From NCBI GenBank assembly GCA_002339165.1, contig DDJS01000075.1, positions 27,627 to 63,558 on the forward strand: DNA of 35,932 bases. The letters are read 5' to 3'. The DNA comes from Cellvibrionales bacterium UBA2618. Lineage in GTDB: Bacteria > Pseudomonadota > Gammaproteobacteria > Pseudomonadales > Porticoccaceae. Position numbers and translations under genes: made by a program. The notes under the pieces are model-generated. The model ran no database searches, was not told the origin of the DNA, and saw nothing but the letters and a program-made list of their open reading frames with translations. Positions 8,004 to 16,100 of the stretch are shown here, piece after piece (positions within the stretch are counted from its first letter, which is position 1; each line of letters begins with the position of its first letter).

Positions 8004-8972
8004 TCACAGCGGGGCCATCTGATGGCGAAATAATTCGCCCATTTCGCGCAGTACCGCAGTCGCAAAGCAGCCTTTTGGTAATTCAAATTGAAGTCGAATT
8101 TGGTCCTCCCCTAGATATTTGAAATTTAAATCGCTCGGTAATAACCGCAGATTGCGCCGCTCTTGGGTTAGCCCTGCGTGCTCGAGCGCATGACGCCACT
8201 CCCCCCAATCAACCAGCACTTGATCCTCGATTTGCCGCGCGCTGCCCTGTGCACTCGATCGGCCACGCCCCCATAGAGGGCCTGTTTCAGCTTCGGGGAA
8301 TGCATCGCCCGCGAGGTGATTGGCTATATATTTCGCCAATACCAGATTAAATAACCAGGCCCGCGCCGCGGATAGATACATCCCGGTACCGCGACGATTA
8401 CCGCGCAATCGACCGCTGTCGATTAAGCGCTGCGCCTCGTGTAAATTACCTCCAGCGTGGCCGAAGCGCTGCTCGGCAAAATAATTCGGCACGCCATGTC
8501 GACCAATATCATCGAAACGACGTTCAAGGGCAGCGATATCAGCGCTGACCTGACGCAATACAATGTTAAAAACATTGCCGCTGTGCGCGCCCCGACGTAA
8601 TTTTTTATTGTGCCGTGCGGCGGTCAAAATAGTGTAGTCGGGGTGAGCTAACTTGGCGACGGAAAGCGCGCGACCAGGCAGGTGTAGACTGAACCACTGT
8701 GTGGTCACGGCAGCGCGGTCCTTGAGTCCGCAAAGACCGACATCGCGTCGATCAATACCGGCTAGTTCAGCCAAAATCCCAGCTACCCAAAGGCTATTTT
8801 GGTCGACTTTTCGAACCTGTAAAAATAGGTGTTCACCGTCCCCAGACGGTTCAAAACCGAGTATTTCATCGACCTGAAAGTCAGCCGTGCAACTGCGTAT
8901 CTGTGCGCGGCCAAGCGGCTTAAACACACGCGGCAGGCGGTGAAAATCGAACCCAAACTCACTTTCATGCAT
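8004..8972 (-). CDS. truD: tRNA pseudouridine(13) synthase TruD
   Basis: Isomerises uridine 13 of tRNA(Glu). The catalytic block LCGLKDRAAVTTQWFSL is intact, with the nucleophilic Asp in GLKDR near residue 84. The downstream TruD insertion-domain motif PNYFAEQRFGHAGGN is also present. About 322 residues, slightly short of the E. coli protein (349). The frame can begin at TTG 8978, but ATG 8972 (MHESEFGFDF) is more likely. It follows ispF by 23 nt in the conserved ispD-ispF-truD order. Confidence 0.96.
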   Translation of the reverse strand: MHESEFGFDFHRLPRVFKPLGRAQIRSCTADFQVDEILGFEPSGDGEHLFLQVRKVDQNSLWVAGILAELAGIDRRDVGLCGLKDRAAVTTQWFSLHLPGRALSVAKLAHPDYTILTAARHNKKLRRGAHSGNVFNIVLRQVSADIAALERRFDDIGRHGVPNYFAEQRFGHAGGNLHEAQRLIDSGRLRGNRRGTGMYLSAARAWLFNLVLAKYIANHLAGDAFPEAETGPLWGRGRSSAQGSARQIEDQVLVDWGEWRHALEHAGLTQERRNLRLLPSDLNFKYLGEDQIRLQFELPKGCFATAVLREMGELFRHQMAPL

Positions 8973-8995
8973 ACTCAAAACCCAGATCTAATCGC

Positions 8996-9469
8996 TCATA
9001 CTGGTTCGATAAGAACCACTGCGTGGCAGGCGATACCCTCACCACGGCCGACAAACCCCAACCATTCGGTGGTGGTTGCCTTAATGTTAATTTGATCCAG
9101 CGAGGCGTTTAAATCAGCGACTAAACACGCGCGCATGGCTGCTAGATAAGGTGCCATTTTCGGGCCTTGCGCAACAATGGTTATATCGGCGTTGACCAAC
9201 CGGTAACCGCGCGCCGTTAGCATGGTCACCACTTCAACCAGAAGATCGCGACTGTTGCTGTTGTAGTAGGCGTCGTCGGTGTCGGGAAAGTGCTTGCCTA
9301 TATCACCCAAACAGAGAGCGCCCAAAAGCCCATCCATCAGCGCATGAATGACGACATCGCCGTCGGAGTGCGCGACCAAAGAATGCGTATAGGGGATAGC
9401 GACACCCCCTAGGAGTAACTCATCGCCCGGACCAAAAGCGTGCACATCATAACCGTGTCCTATACGCAT
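8996..9469 (-). CDS. ispF: 2-C-methyl-D-erythritol 2,4-cyclodiphosphate synthase
   Basis: Fifth step of the MEP (non-mevalonate) isoprenoid pathway: converts CDP-methylerythritol phosphate to the cyclodiphosphate, releasing CMP. The zinc-binding motif is at the start (RIGHGYDVHAF, Asp8 and His10), with the third ligand in SDGDVVIHALMD. LGDIGKHFPDTDD and the C-terminal TTEWLGFVGRGEGI block complete the family pattern. 157 residues is typical. The ATG overlaps the end of ispD by 10 nt, showing translational coupling with the enzyme that makes an earlier intermediate. Confidence 0.98.
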   Translation of the reverse strand: MRIGHGYDVHAFGPGDELLLGGVAIPYTHSLVAHSDGDVVIHALMDGLLGALCLGDIGKHFPDTDDAYYNSNSRDLLVEVVTMLTARGYRLVNADITIVAQGPKMAPYLAAMRACLVADLNASLDQINIKATTTEWLGFVGRGEGIACHAVVLIEPV

Positions 9470-10209
9470 CGCGCATTCTCCTGTGCGGTCAATATCGCTG
9501 CTGCCATTATCAAGTCCTCGCTGCAGGTGATTTTTATATTGTCTCGTCGACCCTCGACTGCTAACACCGGCCGCGCTGCGTATTCGAGCGCAGATGCCTC
9601 ATCGGTGGGCACCACAGCGCGCGCTGCGGCCGCCGCCAATGCCACCGTAAGTTCGCCATAGCGAAACATCTGCGGTGTCTGCGCGAGCCTGAAGTCAACT
9701 CGATCGGCGGTATGCAAAATGGCACCCTCGACACTGACCGCTTTGAGCGTATCTGCAATAGGCGCAACCAATATTCCTCCGACTGGGTGCTGATCAACCT
9801 CATGCCTAAGTTTGGCAATCGATTCGAGAGTAATGCACGGCCGTGCGATGTCGTGAACCAGAACCCAGTCCATAGGGTCGGCACAGGCGTGTATCGCGCG
9901 CAACCCATTGGCCACCGAATCAGCGCGGGTCGGGCCACCCGATATCAGTTCCACGCGCGGATCCGAAGATGCTGGGATTTCACTCCATATCGCCTGCTGT
10001 AGATCGCAGGGCACAATCAGACGCGCAATATCGGGCACTTGTAACAGGCGATGGAGACAGCGCTGCGCCACCGTCTCGCCGCATAAGTCGAAGAATTGTT
10101 TGGCTTTCAAATCCGAAAAACGTCGTCCTGTGCCTGCCGCCGGAACAATCATCCAGTGCCTTAGGTCGACGTCTGAGGGCGCAACATCTCTGGTATCAGG
10201 GTTCATCAT
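9460..10209 (-). CDS. ispD: 2-C-methyl-D-erythritol 4-phosphate cytidylyltransferase
   Basis: Third step of the MEP pathway: transfers CMP from CTP to methylerythritol phosphate. The CTP-binding loop VPAAGTGRRF, the block RADSVANGL, VLVHDIARPCI and RVDFRLAQTPQMF all match IspD. The frame opens at a GTG (10221), but the tandem ATGATG at 10209/10206 with AAGGA 4-7 nt upstream is the better start. This adds about 20 residues before the catalytic domain compared with E. coli. The beginning overlaps the 3' end of ftsB by 14 nt and the end overlaps ispF by 10 nt. Confidence 0.97.
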   Translation of the reverse strand: MMNPDTRDVAPSDVDLRHWMIVPAAGTGRRFSDLKAKQFFDLCGETVAQRCLHRLLQVPDIARLIVPCDLQQAIWSEIPASSDPRVELISGGPTRADSVANGLRAIHACADPMDWVLVHDIARPCITLESIAKLRHEVDQHPVGGILVAPIADTLKAVSVEGAILHTADRVDFRLAQTPQMFRYGELTVALAAAAARAVVPTDEASALEYAARPVLAVEGRRDNIKITCSEDLIMAAAILTAQENARCV

Positions 10210-10498
10210 CCAGTCCTTCACTGGCCTTGTCGATCACCAGATAAAAAACTTCTCCGCGCTTGACCATACCCAAGTCTTCTCGGGCTTTTTCCTCGATCGT
10301 TTCAAGGCCATCTTTCAAGTTGGCAACCTGTTTGGCAATGTTGTCATTGCGCTGCTGGAGGCGTTGATTTTCGTTATTTTTTTCAACCAACAACGCGTCC
10401 AATTCCGCCTTGTGGGCAAGGCTGCCATCGCCGAACCAGAGTTGACCCTGTAGCGACAACAACAGTAACACCAAGAGAGCCAGTAACACTTTTAACAT
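10196..10498 (-). CDS. ftsB: Cell division protein FtsB
   Basis: Small bitopic division protein that forms the FtsQLB complex controlling septal peptidoglycan synthesis. From the ATG at 10498 it has a short basic start, one membrane helix (VLLALLVLLLLSLQGQLWF) and then a coiled coil rich in Glu, Asn and Gln (residues ~30-70). It ends with the conserved EEKAREDLGMVKRGEVFY block. About 100 residues, as expected. Good ribosome site: GGAGGG 10 nt upstream. An upstream TTG (10519) is in frame but is rejected because it would overlap that site. Position between eno and ispD is the conserved one. Confidence 0.96.
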   Translation of the reverse strand: MLKVLLALLVLLLLSLQGQLWFGDGSLAHKAELDALLVEKNNENQRLQQRNDNIAKQVANLKDGLETIEEKAREDLGMVKRGEVFYLVIDKASEGLDDEP

Positions 10499-10545
10499 CG
10501 TAAAAGTTCCCTCCAGCAACCGACCACAGCAATCATAGGCGCCAG

Positions 10546-11838
10546 TTAATGATTAAATTCTGCGCGCCCTCGGTAGGGTGCCAATTCGCTGCCCAATTCA
10601 GCTTCAATACGCAACAAGCGATTGTACTTGGCGACGCGATCCGATCGACACAGCGAGCCGGTTTTAATTTGTCCAGCCGAGGTACCCACCGCAAGATCGG
10701 CGATCGTGGTGTCCTCGGTCTCTCCAGATCGGTGAGAAATAACCACGTTGTAGCCAGCGCGTTTAGCCATGGCGATCGCGTCTAAAGTCTCGCTCAGAGT
10801 ACCGATTTGGTTAAACTTGATCAAGATTGCGTTGGCCACACCCTCTTCAATACCGCGTCCGAGTATGCGTGTATTGGTGACAAACAAATCGTCACCAACC
10901 AACTGCACCCGCTCACCGAGCTTTTCAGTCTGATATTTCCAGCCATCCCAGTCCGACTCATCCTGACCATCTTCAATCGAAAGTATCGGGTACTGGTCGC
11001 AGAGCTCGGCCAAAAAATCGCTAAACCCCGATGCCGTGTATATTTTCCCCTCGCCACTGAGATCGTACTGGTCGTTGCGGTAGAACTCTGAAGCCGCGCA
11101 ATCGAGCGCCAGCGTGATGTCACTACCAAGCTCATAGCCAGCGGCCTCAACCGCTTCGGCGATCACCGCTAGAGCCGCCGAGTTAGACGCCAAATTCGGC
11201 GCAAAACCGCCCTCATCGCCCACGGCCGTGCTCAACCCGCGCGTCGCAAGAACCATCTTCAAACTATGAAAAATTTCCGCCCCAATCTGCAACGCCTCGG
11301 CGAAGCTGTTAGCCGCTACCGGTTGTACCATAAATTCTTGGATGTCGACATTGTTGTCAGCGTGCTCGCCACCATTAAGAATATTCATCATCGGCACCGG
11401 CATGCTGTATTCACCTGCGCTGCCATTCAATTCGGCGATGTGCGCGTACAGCGGTATACCCTTTGAAACCGCCGCTGCTCGAGCCGCCGCGAGAGAGACG
11501 GCCAATATGGCGTTAGCGCCGAACACTGCCTTGTTGTCGGTGCCGTCCGCGGCAATCATAGCGTCATCGATAGCCCGTTGGTCAGCGGCGTCACTACCGA
11601 CCAATAACGCTTTAATTTGATTATTAATATTGGCCACCGCCGACAACACGCCGCGACCCAAATAGCGGCTTTTGTCGCCGTCGCGAAGCTCCAGTGCTTC
11701 GCGTGAACCGGTCGACGCGCCCGACGGAGCCATAGCAGAACCCACCACCCCATCGGCTAATATCACCTCTGCCTGTACCGTGGGATTTCCCCTCGAATCA
11801 AGTACCTCATAAGCACAAATATCTGCGATCTGGGTCAT
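10546..11838 (-). CDS. eno: Enolase (phosphopyruvate hydratase)
   Basis: Interconverts 2-phosphoglycerate and phosphoenolpyruvate in glycolysis and gluconeogenesis; in E. coli it is also a degradosome partner. 430 residues. Conserved blocks: EVLDSRGNPTVQAEV near the start, GANAILAVSLA, MMNILNGGEHADNNVDIQEFM, GDEGGFAPN, the metal-binding SIEDG region, and the C-terminal catalytic loop VISHRSGETEDTTIADLAVG with GQIKTGS. Start ATG has AGGAGA 9 nt upstream. It lies 60 nt after kdsA and 47 nt before ftsB, on the same strand. Confidence 0.99.
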   Translation of the reverse strand: MTQIADICAYEVLDSRGNPTVQAEVILADGVVGSAMAPSGASTGSREALELRDGDKSRYLGRGVLSAVANINNQIKALLVGSDAADQRAIDDAMIAADGTDNKAVFGANAILAVSLAAARAAAVSKGIPLYAHIAELNGSAGEYSMPVPMMNILNGGEHADNNVDIQEFMVQPVAANSFAEALQIGAEIFHSLKMVLATRGLSTAVGDEGGFAPNLASNSAALAVIAEAVEAAGYELGSDITLALDCAASEFYRNDQYDLSGEGKIYTASGFSDFLAELCDQYPILSIEDGQDESDWDGWKYQTEKLGERVQLVGDDLFVTNTRILGRGIEEGVANAILIKFNQIGTLSETLDAIAMAKRAGYNVVISHRSGETEDTTIADLAVGTSAGQIKTGSLCRSDRVAKYNRLLRIEAELGSELAPYRGRAEFNH

Positions 11839-11898
11839 ACTAACTGTTCTCCTGTTGGCGCTGTGGCAATGTCTTAAGACCTCGTTGAGGTTCAGTAT

Positions 11899-12759
11899 TT
11901 AACCAATATGCAACTGTGAAAAACTCTTTACCAGCCGGTCGACATCACGCATCTGCTGTAAAAAGCCTTCCAATTCACCGAGCGGTAGGGCACTGGGACC
12001 GTCACACTTAGCATTATCAGGATCTGGATGGGCTTCGAGAAACAGCCCCGCAATACCCACAGCGACTCCAGCTCTGCCTAACTCGGCGACCTGACCGCGC
12101 CGACCGCCTGAAGCAGCTCCGAGTGGATCTCGGCATTGCAGGGCATGGGTCACATCAAAGATCAATGGCAACCCGCCGCTGATGTTCTTCATGGTTGCAA
12201 AACCGAGCATATCGACCACCAGATTATCGTAACCCAGACAGGTTCCTCGTTCGCAGAGCATCAACCGATGGTTGCCACACTGGCGAAACTTATCGACAAT
12301 ATTAACCATCTGACCGGGGCTCAAAAACTGTGGTTTTTTAATATTAATAACAACGCCCGACTCCGCCATAGCGCGTACCAAATCGGTTTGACGTGCCAAA
12401 AACGCCGGTAACTGAAGCACATCACAAACCTCTGCCGCGGCCGCCACTTGCTCTACTTCATGCACGTCGCTGATCACTGGGCAGCCAAAAGTGGCTTTGA
12501 TATCCGCCAGAATTCTCAGTCCGGCGTCTAGGCCCGGCCCCCTAAAAGAGTCCATAGAAGAGCGATTGGCCTTGTCGAAAGAGGCTTTAAAAATATACGG
12601 AATACCCAGTTTCGTGGTGGCCGCGACGTAGGCCTCCGCGACTCGCATCGCCATGTCTCTGGATTCTAAAACGTTCATACCACCGAACAGCGCCATCGGC
12701 CGATCATTACCGACCCTCAGGTCACAGATGTCGATGTCGACAGACGCCCGAGCGCTCAC
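11899..12759 (-). CDS. kdsA: 3-deoxy-8-phosphooctulonate (KDO-8-P) synthase
   Basis: Condenses arabinose 5-phosphate and phosphoenolpyruvate to KDO-8-phosphate, the precursor of the inner-core sugar of lipopolysaccharide, so the cell has a Gram-negative outer membrane. Diagnostic segments: FGGMNVLESRDMAM, KASFDKANRSS, VISDVHEVEQ, DVLQLPAFLARQTDL, KKPQFLSPGQM, and IFDVTHALQ. 286 residues is typical. It starts with GTG in a 4-nt GTGA overlap with the pyrG stop, so it is translationally coupled. PEP supplied by enolase, encoded next, is its substrate. Confidence 0.98.
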   Translation of the reverse strand: MSARASVDIDICDLRVGNDRPMALFGGMNVLESRDMAMRVAEAYVAATTKLGIPYIFKASFDKANRSSMDSFRGPGLDAGLRILADIKATFGCPVISDVHEVEQVAAAAEVCDVLQLPAFLARQTDLVRAMAESGVVINIKKPQFLSPGQMVNIVDKFRQCGNHRLMLCERGTCLGYDNLVVDMLGFATMKNISGGLPLIFDVTHALQCRDPLGAASGGRRGQVAELGRAGVAVGIAGLFLEAHPDPDNAKCDGPSALPLGELEGFLQQMRDVDRLVKSFSQLHIG

Positions 12760-14387
12760 CCTTGACGGCGCTCTGAGTAAGCCATAGCCGCCTTGACAAA
12801 AGCGGTGAACAGCGGGTGTCCATCGCGGGGCGTCGAGGTAAATTCAGGGTGAAACTGGCTAGCGAAAAACCATGGGTGATCGGGCAACTCAATGGCCTCG
12901 ACCAAATTCTTATCCTCAGACAGAGCACCAACCACTAAACCCGCATCACGCAATTGTGGCAAGTAATTGTTGTTGACCTCGTAGCGATGACGATGACGCT
13001 CTTTGATGGTATCAGAGCCGTAGATAGCGCGCGCTTTTGAGCCGGGGCTCAAGTGGCATAACTGCGCACCGAGGCGCATCGTACCGCCGAGATCGGATTC
13101 GCTGTCGCGCTGTTCGACGCTACCGTCGGACGCCAACCATTCGGCAATCAGTCCGATTACTGGATGGGCTGTATCGGGATCAAATTCGGAACTGTTGGCC
13201 GCCGCCAAACCGCAAATATTGCGCGCGTACTCGATCACCGCAATCTGCATGCCCAAACAGATACCTAGGTAGGGGATGCCGCCTTCTCGCGCGGTCTTTA
13301 CCGCAAAAATTTTACCCTCTGTGCCGCGCGTACCAAAACCACCCGGTACCAAAATCGCGTCAGCTCCATCGATTAACGACGGATCTGTCTCTAAATTGTC
13401 TGAATCCAAATAGCGGATTTTAATTTTTGTCTTATTCTGGATACCGGCGTGGATTAACGCTTCGGTCAACGACTTGTAAGCATCGAGTAACTCCATGTAC
13501 TTACCCACCATGGCGATACAGATCTCGCCCTCGGCGTTTAACTGGTTCTCAACCACCATATCCCATTCACTCAGGTCAGCCGCCGGCAGATCGATGTTAA
13601 ATCTGTCGAGTACATATTGATCGAGCCCCCACTCATGGAGCATCCGCGGCACGCGATAAATGGTCGGCGCATCCATCACTGGAATCACTGCGCGCTCTTC
13701 GACATTGGTGAACAACGAAATCTTTTGGCGTTGCGATTCTTCGATCTCGACCTCTGATCGACATAACAACATATCGGGTTGCAAGCCAATAGACCGCATC
13801 TCTTTGACCGAGTGCTGTGTGGGTTTGGTTTTGGTTTCACCCGCCGATGCAATGTAGGGAACCAATGTCAAGTGCAATAGCAACGCGCGCTGATGCCCCA
13901 ACTCGCCTTTTAACTGTCGGACTGCCTCCAAAAACGGTTGCGATTCAATATCACCGACGGTACCACCAATTTCAACCACGACGATATCTGCCTCGCCCGC
14001 ACCAGCATAGACCCGCCGTTTGATTTCATCGGTTAAGTGGGGAATCACCTGCACCGTGCCGCCGAGGTAATCTCCGCGGCGCTCTCGGCGGAGGATCGTC
14101 TCGTATATTTGGCCACTGGTGAAATTATTTTTTTGGGTCATTTTCGAACGTAAAAAACGCTCGTAGTGCCCTAAGTCCAGGTCGGTTTCCGCCCCGTCTT
14201 CGGTGACGTAGACTTCTCCATGCTGATAGGGACTCATGGTTCCAGGGTCGACGTTTAGGTAGGGATCCAATTTTAAGATCGTCACGTTCAGACCGCGCGC
14301 CTCGAGCAGCGCGCCAAGCGATGCGGAAGCAATGCCCTTGCCCAAAGAAGAAACCACACCACCAGTTACAAAAATAAAACGCGCCAT
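12756..14387 (-). CDS. pyrG: CTP synthase
   Basis: Aminates UTP to CTP using glutamine and ATP; CTP is then needed for IspD and for CMP-KDO made from the kdsA product. The N-terminal synthetase domain starts MARFIFVTGGVVSSLGKG and carries LDPYLNVDPGTMSPYQHGEVYVTEDGAETDLDLGHYERF-type blocks. The C-terminal class I amidotransferase has the nucleophile Cys near residue 376 in YLGICLGMQ, and the His/Glu pair in QFHPEF. 543 residues, full length. The ATG at 14387 is preceded by a 131-nt gap from tilS that contains a strong hairpin. Confidence 0.99.
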   Translation of the reverse strand: MARFIFVTGGVVSSLGKGIASASLGALLEARGLNVTILKLDPYLNVDPGTMSPYQHGEVYVTEDGAETDLDLGHYERFLRSKMTQKNNFTSGQIYETILRRERRGDYLGGTVQVIPHLTDEIKRRVYAGAGEADIVVVEIGGTVGDIESQPFLEAVRQLKGELGHQRALLLHLTLVPYIASAGETKTKPTQHSVKEMRSIGLQPDMLLCRSEVEIEESQRQKISLFTNVEERAVIPVMDAPTIYRVPRMLHEWGLDQYVLDRFNIDLPAADLSEWDMVVENQLNAEGEICIAMVGKYMELLDAYKSLTEALIHAGIQNKTKIKIRYLDSDNLETDPSLIDGADAILVPGGFGTRGTEGKIFAVKTAREGGIPYLGICLGMQIAVIEYARNICGLAAANSSEFDPDTAHPVIGLIAEWLASDGSVEQRDSESDLGGTMRLGAQLCHLSPGSKARAIYGSDTIKERHRHRYEVNNNYLPQLRDAGLVVGALSEDKNLVEAIELPDHPWFFASQFHPEFTSTPRDGHPLFTAFVKAAMAYSERRQG

Positions 14388-14465
14388 ATTAAGCCCTAGT
14401 TAGCAACCAGCTAGTCAGTCAGAAAAATCGTAGGAAAAAGCGCGTTGCGCCCGATTGGCAGCGCC

Positions 14466-14489
14466 GACCCATCCCAAGTAAGATGGGTC
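14466..14489. promoter_or_regulatory. Hairpin between tilS and pyrG
   Basis: GACCCATC (14466-14473) and GATGGGTC (14482-14489) make a perfect 8-bp stem with an 8-nt loop, 30 nt beyond the tilS stop and about 80 nt before the pyrG ATG. There is no T-run on the minus strand after it, so it is more likely a processing or pausing element, or a Rho-type end, than an intrinsic terminator. Confidence 0.35.
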
Positions 14490-14518
14490 TACAGGCTAAC
14501 AGAATTGTGCCCGTGGAT

Positions 14519-15862
14519 CTACACAGAGTTGCTGCGCCAGTGTATTTTTAAACCGCGCTCGCCGACGCCTACTTGCCAACCTTCACAAATCCAAAGATCG
14601 CCCACCGCGACCAACTTTCCGGCCGCATATATTAGCGGTATCGAGGATCGCCACCAGGGCTCTAAACCATATTCTTGGAAGAGTTTTTTAAGCCATTGCG
14701 AATGCCCTCGACCCACTGGTCGGCAACGCTCGCCACCGCGCCTAAAACCGACCTCCACAGTAGTCGAGGCGGCCAATCGCAAGCCCAGAGACTGTTCCTC
14801 TGACGCCATCAGTACGCCGCCTCCGGGCAGCGTCAATGGACCGTCTAACTGCCACCCTATTAATTTTTCAGCGCAATCAGCGTGTTCGTTTAAAGCGCGA
14901 ACAACGTATAGCTTGTCTCGATATCGACGGTATTGATAATTACCGCAAACAACCATCGGAAGAGCGCCAGCACGCGCACTCACACAGCTTTTAAGGACCT
15001 CTTCAACCGCTTTTAAACTCGGCGGTTGCAAGCCCAATTCACTCGGCATGTGACGAATAATATTGCGCTGTCGAGGACTGTCCAATAGAGACAACTGTGA
15101 GATTCCAATCGACAACCCCGATCTCTCATCACGCCTGTCCAAACGCTCTAAATCAGTCCGAAAAACTGAACTGGCAAGCGTATTGGCCTCTCGACTACGG
15201 GCCGCCGAAGAGGCAATTCGCGACGCATGATCGGGCCAGCGCTCGGCGATCGCGGGCACCACTCGGTGGCGCAAAAAGTTGCGGTCAAAATTAACGTTGG
15301 CATTGCTGTGGTCATCGATCCAGCGCAATCCATGGTGCCGTCCGTAGGCCAGCAAGTCGGCTCGGGTCAGCCTCAAAAGAGGCCTTGCCAGATAGCCGGG
15401 TCCAAGCTTGCGGTTGGCCGGAATACCGGCCAACCCGCGACTACCAGAACCTCGCAGCAGGTGATAGAGCACTGTTTCCACCTGATCGTCGGCATGATGA
15501 CCAAGCAACAACATACCTCCGTCGATCAGTTCTCGTCGGAAGGCGGCGTAACGCTCAGAGCGAGCGGCAGCCTCTTGGTTGCCAGATTGTCGGCAGTCGA
15601 CTCGATGGGCACTGAAGGCCACCGACAAAGCCGCGCAATTGTCTTGCGCATGTTCCTGCCAAGCGTCCGCCGAGCGACTCAGACCATGATTAACATGCAC
15701 CGCTCGGATCCGTTCACTGGTCCAATATTGAACCGCCAAATGCAGCAGCACGGTCGAATCCAACCCGCCGCTGTAGCCCACCAACAGCTGCGGAAAATCA
15801 TGCAGCGCTGCAGCGCTGTCAGCGAAAACAGTGGCTGCGGTCAACGTTGGCGCGTCACTCAT
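14519..15862 (-). CDS. tilS: tRNA(Ile)-lysidine synthase
   Basis: Modifies C34 of the CAU-anticodon tRNA(Ile) to lysidine so it reads AUA; normally essential. The PP-loop ATP motif SGGLDSTVLLHL is at residues ~31-42, followed by VHVNHGLS, LGHHADDQVETVLYHLLRGSGSRGLAGIP and the RPLL/RHHGLRWIDDHSN region. The C-terminal substrate-binding domain (EVGFRRGGERCRPVGRGHSQWLKKLFQEYG) is complete. 447 residues. The ATG overlaps the stop of yheU by 8 nt. In Pseudomonas accA precedes tilS; here a lipoprotein gene and yheU take that place. Confidence 0.96.
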   Translation of the reverse strand: MSDAPTLTAATVFADSAAALHDFPQLLVGYSGGLDSTVLLHLAVQYWTSERIRAVHVNHGLSRSADAWQEHAQDNCAALSVAFSAHRVDCRQSGNQEAAARSERYAAFRRELIDGGMLLLGHHADDQVETVLYHLLRGSGSRGLAGIPANRKLGPGYLARPLLRLTRADLLAYGRHHGLRWIDDHSNANVNFDRNFLRHRVVPAIAERWPDHASRIASSAARSREANTLASSVFRTDLERLDRRDERSGLSIGISQLSLLDSPRQRNIIRHMPSELGLQPPSLKAVEEVLKSCVSARAGALPMVVCGNYQYRRYRDKLYVVRALNEHADCAEKLIGWQLDGPLTLPGGGVLMASEEQSLGLRLAASTTVEVGFRRGGERCRPVGRGHSQWLKKLFQEYGLEPWWRSSIPLIYAAGKLVAVGDLWICEGWQVGVGERGLKIHWRSNSV

Positions 15863-16100
15863 TGGGCATCTGACGTAGCTGCTCAGAGTACTCTCGATCG
15901 AGCATCAGAGTGCAGGTCTCGGCCACCTCATCGAAGGTAATCACCACATCACCGCGCGCTAGCTGGCGCTCTACCTGAGCCACCTTGTCGTCCATGGAGC
16001 AATCTTCAACGCCGTAATCGGTACCCTCGCGCAACACAAACTCTTCAATAACGGCGCGCAAGGTGTCGCCACCGAGTCGCTGATAGGGAACCAGAATCAA
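15855..16100 (-). CDS. YheU family (UPF0270) small protein
   Basis: 81-residue cytoplasmic protein of unknown function. The family core is clear: the N-terminal VPYQRL, LRAVIEEFVLREGTDYG, and the regularly spaced KVAQVERQLARGDVVITFDE segment match UPF0270/YheU. The start must be TTG at 16100, overlapping the stop of the preceding gene as TTGA, because an in-frame stop lies only three codons upstream. This argues for translation by coupling to the lipoprotein gene. It overlaps tilS by 8 nt, so the three genes look like one transcript. No role in tRNA modification is shown by the sequence. Confidence 0.85.
   Translation of the reverse strand: MILVPYQRLGGDTLRAVIEEFVLREGTDYGVEDCSMDDKVAQVERQLARGDVVITFDEVAETCTLMLDREYSEQLRQMPNE

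Noticed and set aside
9908..10453. 181-codon plus-strand open frame across ispD and ftsB
   Set aside because: Opposite strand of two well-supported genes; composition is what reverse reading of those genes gives.
15227..15940. 237-codon plus-strand open frame inside tilS
   Set aside because: Antisense to TilS with all its motifs intact on the minus strand; no recognisable domain.
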